NCBI GenBank assembly: GCA_964528595.1
Contig: CAZGTM010000007.1
Span: 31,379 to 95,378 of the forward strand
DNA from: CAYFKJ01 sp964528595
GTDB lineage: Bacteria > Pseudomonadota > Alphaproteobacteria > UBA2966
DNA: 64,000 nucleotides
Direction: 5' to 3'
Position 1 is the first letter of the stretch, and every line of letters starts with the position of its first letter. The translations under genes were made by a program, and so were the position numbers. The notes beneath the pieces were generated by a model that did not search any database, had not been told where the DNA came from, and was given only the letters and a program-made list of their open reading frames with translations. Below, piece by piece: positions 60,308 through 64,000 of this stretch.

Positions 60308-62743
60308 ATGAAATCTCAAGCTCGAGTTGTGGTCATCGGCGGCGGCGTCGTCGGCGTGAGTGTGCTTTATCATCTGGCCAAGAAAGGCTGGTCGGACGTC
60401 GTGCTGCTGGAGCGCACGGAACTCACCGCCGGTTCGACCTGGCATGCCGCCGGCCTGTTGCCGCTGTTCAACATGAGCTACACAGTGGGCCAAATCCACA
60501 AGTACTCGGTCGATCTCTACAAAACGTTGGAGGCGGAGACCGGACAGGACGTCAGCTTCCACGTCACCGGCAACCTGCGCCTGGCGACCAACAAGGAGCG
60601 CATGGACGAGTATCAGAAGTACTGCGGCACGGCTAATACCATCGGCGTGCCCTTCGAACTGATCACACCGGCCGAGGTCAAGGAGCTCTGGCCGCTGTGT
60701 AACGTCGAAGGCCTGGTCGGCGCGCTCTATCACCCTGACGACGGCCATATCGCACCCGTCGACGTCACCCAAGCCATGGCCACGGGCGCCCGCAACAACG
60801 GCGCCGAGATCTATCGCCAGACCCAGGTTGACGCCATCGAACAGCAGCCGAACGGCGAGTGGCTGATCAAGACCAACCAGGGCGATATTACCTGCGAGCA
60901 TGTTGTGTCCTGCACCGGCAACTATGCCCGTCAGACGTTGTCCATGGTCGGGCTCGATATCCCGGTGATCCCAGTTGAGCACCAGTACATCATCACCGAC
61001 GAGGTGCCGGACTTAATTGAGCGCAAGAAACAGGGCCTGCCGGAGATGGCGGTGTTGCGCGAATCGGATGCCTCGTACTATCTGCGGGAGGAGCGCCAGG
61101 GTTACATTCTCGGTCCTTACGAAAAAGGCGCACCCGCCTGTTTCGTCGACGGCGTGCCGGAGACCTTCGGCCAAGACCTCTTCCCTGGCGATCTCGAACG
61201 CCTGATGCCGCATGTCGAAGCCGCCATCAACCGCGTGCCGACCTTCGAGGACGCCGGCATCAAGGACATTGTCAACGGGCCCATTGCCTATACGCCGGAC
61301 GGCAGTCCGATGGTCGGACCTGCCTGGGGACTGAAGAATTTTTGGATGTCAGAAGGTCATAGCTTCGGCGTCACGGCCGCCGGTGGCGCCGGCTGGCAAT
61401 TGGCCGAGTGGATCGTCGAGGGCGAACCGGGCATCGACATGATCGACGTCGATCCCCGCCGCTTCGGACCTTACGCCAACAAGGCCTATACCAAAGAGAA
61501 GAACGAGGAGTGCTACGAGCACGTCTTCATCATCCACTATCCGGACGAGGAACGCCCGGCGGCGCGACCCGCCAAGCAAAGCCCCTGTCATGAGCGACTG
61601 GATGCCGAAGGTGCGGTGTGGGGCCAGCGCTACGGCTGGGAGCGGCCCAACTGGTTCGCCCCCGAGGGCGTCGAGCGCAAGGACGTCTGGAGCTTCCGGC
61701 GCAGCAACTATTTCGAACACGTCGGCAACGAGTGCCGCGCCGTCCGCGACGGCGTGGCTCTGATCGATCTCACCAGTTTTACCAAGCATCTGGTGACCGG
61801 ACCGGGTGCGGCGGATTACCTGGCGGGTCTGGTTTGCCGCAAACTGCCGATCAAGATCGGACGTATCAACCTGGCTCATGCCCTGACGGCGAAGGGCGGC
61901 GTGCGCTCCGAATTCACCATCATGCGGGAAGGGGAGGAACAGTACTTCCTGGTCTCCTCAGGTGCTGCCGAACGCTTCGACAACGATTATCTCACCAAGC
62001 ATCTGCCGGACGACGGCAGCGTGCGGCTCGACAACATCACGACGGCCAACGGCTGTTTCGTCGTCGTCGGGCCGAAGTCGCGTGAACTGATGTCCCGCGT
62101 CTCCGACGCCGATTTTTCCAACCAGGCCTTCCCCTGGCTGACCGGGCAGACCATCCAGCTCGGCATGGCCCGCACCCGCGCGCTACGGGTGAACTTCGTC
62201 GGTGAACTGGGTTGGGAGTTGCATCACCCCATCGAATATCAGAACCACATCTACGACGCCCTGGCGGCGGCGGCGGAAGACCTTGGCGGTCTCGCCATGT
62301 GCGGCATGCGGGCGATGGACTCATTACGCATCGAAAAGTCCTACCGCATGTGGGCCCAGGATTTGACGCGGGATTACACCGTGCTCGAGGCCGGGCTCGA
62401 TCGCTTCGTCCACCTGGACAAGGGCGAGTTCATCGGCCGTGAGGCTCTGGCCGCCCAGCAGGCAGCGGGCGTGCCCAACGCTTTCGTCACCCTGGAAGTC
62501 GACGCCGTCGATGCAGATGCCTGGGGCTCGGAGCCCCTGTTCATCGGTGAAGACATGATCGGCCGCGCCACGGCTGGCGCCTACGGCCACTGCGTGGAAA
62601 AGAGCCTGGCGCTGGCTTACGTGCAGCCGGAATACGCAGCCGTCGGTACCGAGATGGAAATCAACATCCTGGGCGACCGCCGCCCCGCCCGCGTCATCGA
62701 AGAATCCCCCTGGGATCCGGAGAATGAGAGGTTGCGGGGGTGA
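60308..62743 (+). CDS. Dimethylglycine/sarcosine dehydrogenase-like flavoprotein with GcvT domain
   Basis: An 811-residue protein. N-terminal DAO-type FAD domain with VVVIGGGVVGVSVLYHLAKK and TAGSTWHAAGLLPLF; the His of WHAAG is the site of covalent FAD in dimethylglycine dehydrogenase. From about 425, FAO-M and GcvT-like folate domains: RRSNYFEHVGNECRAVRDGV, LRVNFVGELGWELHHP and EFIGREALAAQ. It should oxidise an N-methylglycine and pass the methyl group to tetrahydrofolate. Together with sarcosine oxidase it completes dimethylglycine to glycine. DMG, sarcosine or a related methylamine are all possible. Confidence 0.92.
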   Translation: MKSQARVVVIGGGVVGVSVLYHLAKKGWSDVVLLERTELTAGSTWHAAGLLPLFNMSYTVGQIHKYSVDLYKTLEAETGQDVSFHVTGNLRLATNKERMDEYQKYCGTANTIGVPFELITPAEVKELWPLCNVEGLVGALYHPDDGHIAPVDVTQAMATGARNNGAEIYRQTQVDAIEQQPNGEWLIKTNQGDITCEHVVSCTGNYARQTLSMVGLDIPVIPVEHQYIITDEVPDLIERKKQGLPEMAVLRESDASYYLREERQGYILGPYEKGAPACFVDGVPETFGQDLFPGDLERLMPHVEAAINRVPTFEDAGIKDIVNGPIAYTPDGSPMVGPAWGLKNFWMSEGHSFGVTAAGGAGWQLAEWIVEGEPGIDMIDVDPRRFGPYANKAYTKEKNEECYEHVFIIHYPDEERPAARPAKQSPCHERLDAEGAVWGQRYGWERPNWFAPEGVERKDVWSFRRSNYFEHVGNECRAVRDGVALIDLTSFTKHLVTGPGAADYLAGLVCRKLPIKIGRINLAHALTAKGGVRSEFTIMREGEEQYFLVSSGAAERFDNDYLTKHLPDDGSVRLDNITTANGCFVVVGPKSRELMSRVSDADFSNQAFPWLTGQTIQLGMARTRALRVNFVGELGWELHHPIEYQNHIYDALAAAAEDLGGLAMCGMRAMDSLRIEKSYRMWAQDLTRDYTVLEAGLDRFVHLDKGEFIGREALAAQQAAGVPNAFVTLEVDAVDADAWGSEPLFIGEDMIGRATAGAYGHCVEKSLALAYVQPEYAAVGTEMEINILGDRRPARVIEESPWDPENERLRG

Positions 62744-62813
62744 TTTTCGCAGGATTGAAATAGATCCTGCAGGTATTTATGGGTGACAGCAGGCGAAGGT
62801 ACCGGCGTCCTTG

Positions 62814-62858
62814 GACTAAGGTGCGGCCTTAGTCGCTATCGGTGTCCCGCCGATAGCG
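62814..62858. terminator. Two tandem hairpins between convergent genes
   Basis: GACTAAGG-TGCGG-CCTTAGTC (62814-62834), then CGCTATCGG-N7-CCGATAGCG (62834-62858). The second covers the last codons and stop of the TRAP binding protein. Neither has a T-run, but their place between converging genes fits a bidirectional stop. Confidence 0.6.
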
Positions 62859-63834
62859 CCATCGATATCAATTTGCTTCCGCTGGGCACTTCGCGGGCGA
62901 ACCAGTCGTAAACGCGATAGCTCGTCTTGGCGAATCTCTCCCATGGAACTTTGTTGATCTTGATACCAGTGCTTGAGACCGTATTTAACGCTTTTTGTTC
63001 GGTCCTCTCGGTGGCGGCGAAAACACTTGCGGTTGTAGCCTGGGCTGCCTCTCTGAAGTTCCTCTTTTCAGTCCGCGAAAGCTTGTTCCAAGCTCGCATA
63101 CTCATCAGCAAATAGCCGGGATTAAAGGAGTGATCGGTGAGCGAAAGATATTTCGTTGCCCGGTACGTTCTGAGGCTCACCATACTTGCGAGGCTCGTTT
63201 CCTGGGCTTCGATAACGCCTCGGTTCAGCGCCTCGTAGACTTCGCCAATCGGCAACGCCACGGGTACCGAACCATATGATTTGAACATGGCTGCGGTCCA
63301 TTTCAGACCATACGTCCTAACCCTCATACCTTTGAGATCTTCTGCCCCTCTAATCGGATTTGATGTGCTCGCGATGTGGCGTCGCCCGAAGTCGAACACG
63401 CCCAAAACAATAAAACCGTTTCTTTCCGAAATGGAATTTAGGACCGCCGGGAGCATTACGTCTGCCGCATTTTTTAGATGATTGCGATCCTTGAAAAGAA
63501 ATGGAATATCGAACACGCCGAACTCGGGGATTGTCTTTGGGACCGACCATACAGCAACCGCTAGATCGATAACGCCATTGGTGAGGGCCGCTGGAATTTC
63601 ATGTTCACGAGCCATCGCGCCACTGGCGACAATTCTCACTTTCGTCCGCGGTGTGCGCAAGTTTAGTTCTTTGACGAAGGTTTGGGCGGCCGTACCGGGA
63701 GACGAATTGATATGGTACCCGACGGCTAGATTGAATTCGGCGGCGATCCCGGCGTGCGCCGTGAGCGATAGAACCCCGACAGTTACCGCTGCTCCGAGCA
63801 CCACGGCCTGAATGTACTTAGCCAGATTTAACAA
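62836..63834 (-). CDS. Orphan TRAP transporter solute-binding protein (DctP family)
   Basis: A 332-residue binding protein with a Sec signal (ending HAGIAAEFNL). FNLAVGYHINSSPGTAAQTF, VRTYGLKWTAAMFKSYGSVP, VALPIGEVYEALNRGVIEAQ and FNPGYLLMSMRAWNKLSRTE are standard DctP blocks. TTG 63834 lies seven nt after GGGAG; the TTG at 63840 is too close to it. Lower GC and a TTG start set it apart from its neighbours. No permease lies downstream; the left-hand DMGDH-like gene converges on it. The 166 nt upstream show no clear promoter. Confidence 0.88.
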   Translation of the reverse strand: MLNLAKYIQAVVLGAAVTVGVLSLTAHAGIAAEFNLAVGYHINSSPGTAAQTFVKELNLRTPRTKVRIVASGAMAREHEIPAALTNGVIDLAVAVWSVPKTIPEFGVFDIPFLFKDRNHLKNAADVMLPAVLNSISERNGFIVLGVFDFGRRHIASTSNPIRGAEDLKGMRVRTYGLKWTAAMFKSYGSVPVALPIGEVYEALNRGVIEAQETSLASMVSLRTYRATKYLSLTDHSFNPGYLLMSMRAWNKLSRTEKRNFREAAQATTASVFAATERTEQKALNTVSSTGIKINKVPWERFAKTSYRVYDWFAREVPSGSKLISMALSAGHR

Positions 63835-64000
63835 ATCCAAGCTCCCTTATCGGTCAAGGTACTTAAGCAACTCTGGTCGACATCTAGAGTTGCTTGTGTT
63901 TTCGACCTTACCCATCGCAGCATCCGTTCGTTTTTTGCGAATGAAAAAACAAATGTCCCTTGGCTTAGGTATGTTGACGAATTTTTGACTCTGATTGTTG

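Overview
The window reads as chromosome of a GC-rich (about 60 % by eye), free-living, motile alphaproteobacterium, most likely Rhodospirillales-like and probably aquatic. That placement is inference from gene content: DUF1244, oxygen-independent ubiquinone genes, a short flagellin, TRAP transporters, malate synthase G and much methylated-amine catabolism. There is no rRNA, tRNA, CRISPR array, insertion sequence or phage gene. Genes are tightly packed and longer gene-free stretches are few.

Layout. 1-8620 (minus): a probable catabolic operon of a pyrogallol-phloroglucinol transhydroxylase-like molybdenum enzyme (large and Fe-S subunits), a beta-hydroxyacid dehydrogenase, a fused alpha/beta 2-oxoacid dehydrogenase E1 and a VOC protein cut by the window edge. 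A LysR regulator and a hotdog thioesterase lie upstream. 8755-11702 (plus): a receiver-like protein without its phosphoacceptor, a 58-residue protein, a hairpin-rich gap, an unknown protein and a reductive-dehalogenase-like corrinoid/Fe-S protein. 11713-19882: thiN, a MaoC-type hydratase, a TAXI binding protein and an SMP-30 lactonase on minus; divergently a TPP riboswitch and thiBPQ, then an enoyl-CoA hydratase.

19887-26904: rhodanese, response regulator, malate synthase G, SDR, ABM monooxygenase, metallo-hydrolase, DUF1244 and a parvulin PPIase. 27041-33440: soxBDAG followed by creatinase, a compact route creatine to sarcosine to glycine plus a one-carbon unit. 33441-42958: methyltransferase, Sel1 protein, gamma-butyrobetaine hydroxylase-like dioxygenase, the ubiTUV operon behind an FNR-type box, SDR, glutamine amidotransferase, VOC, DUF169 and PhyH proteins.

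42959-51668: a flagellin behind what looks like a c-di-GMP-I riboswitch, OsmC with a divergent HxlR regulator, a two-subunit sodium/solute symporter and the CBS/DUF294 and DnaQ-like proteins that often accompany it. 52077-63834: a tripartite DctPQM TRAP system with an amidase, a phosphatase, an MttB-family methyltransferase, a TylF-like methyltransferase, a dimethylglycine-dehydrogenase-like flavoenzyme and a second, orphan TRAP binding protein.

Together, creatinase, sarcosine oxidase, the DMGDH-like enzyme, the MttB-family protein and the butyrobetaine hydroxylase homologue suggest a lifestyle of scavenging N-methylated osmolytes. The molybdenum operon and the reductive-dehalogenase-like protein point to unusual aromatic or halogenated substrates, and ubiTUV to ubiquinone synthesis at low oxygen.
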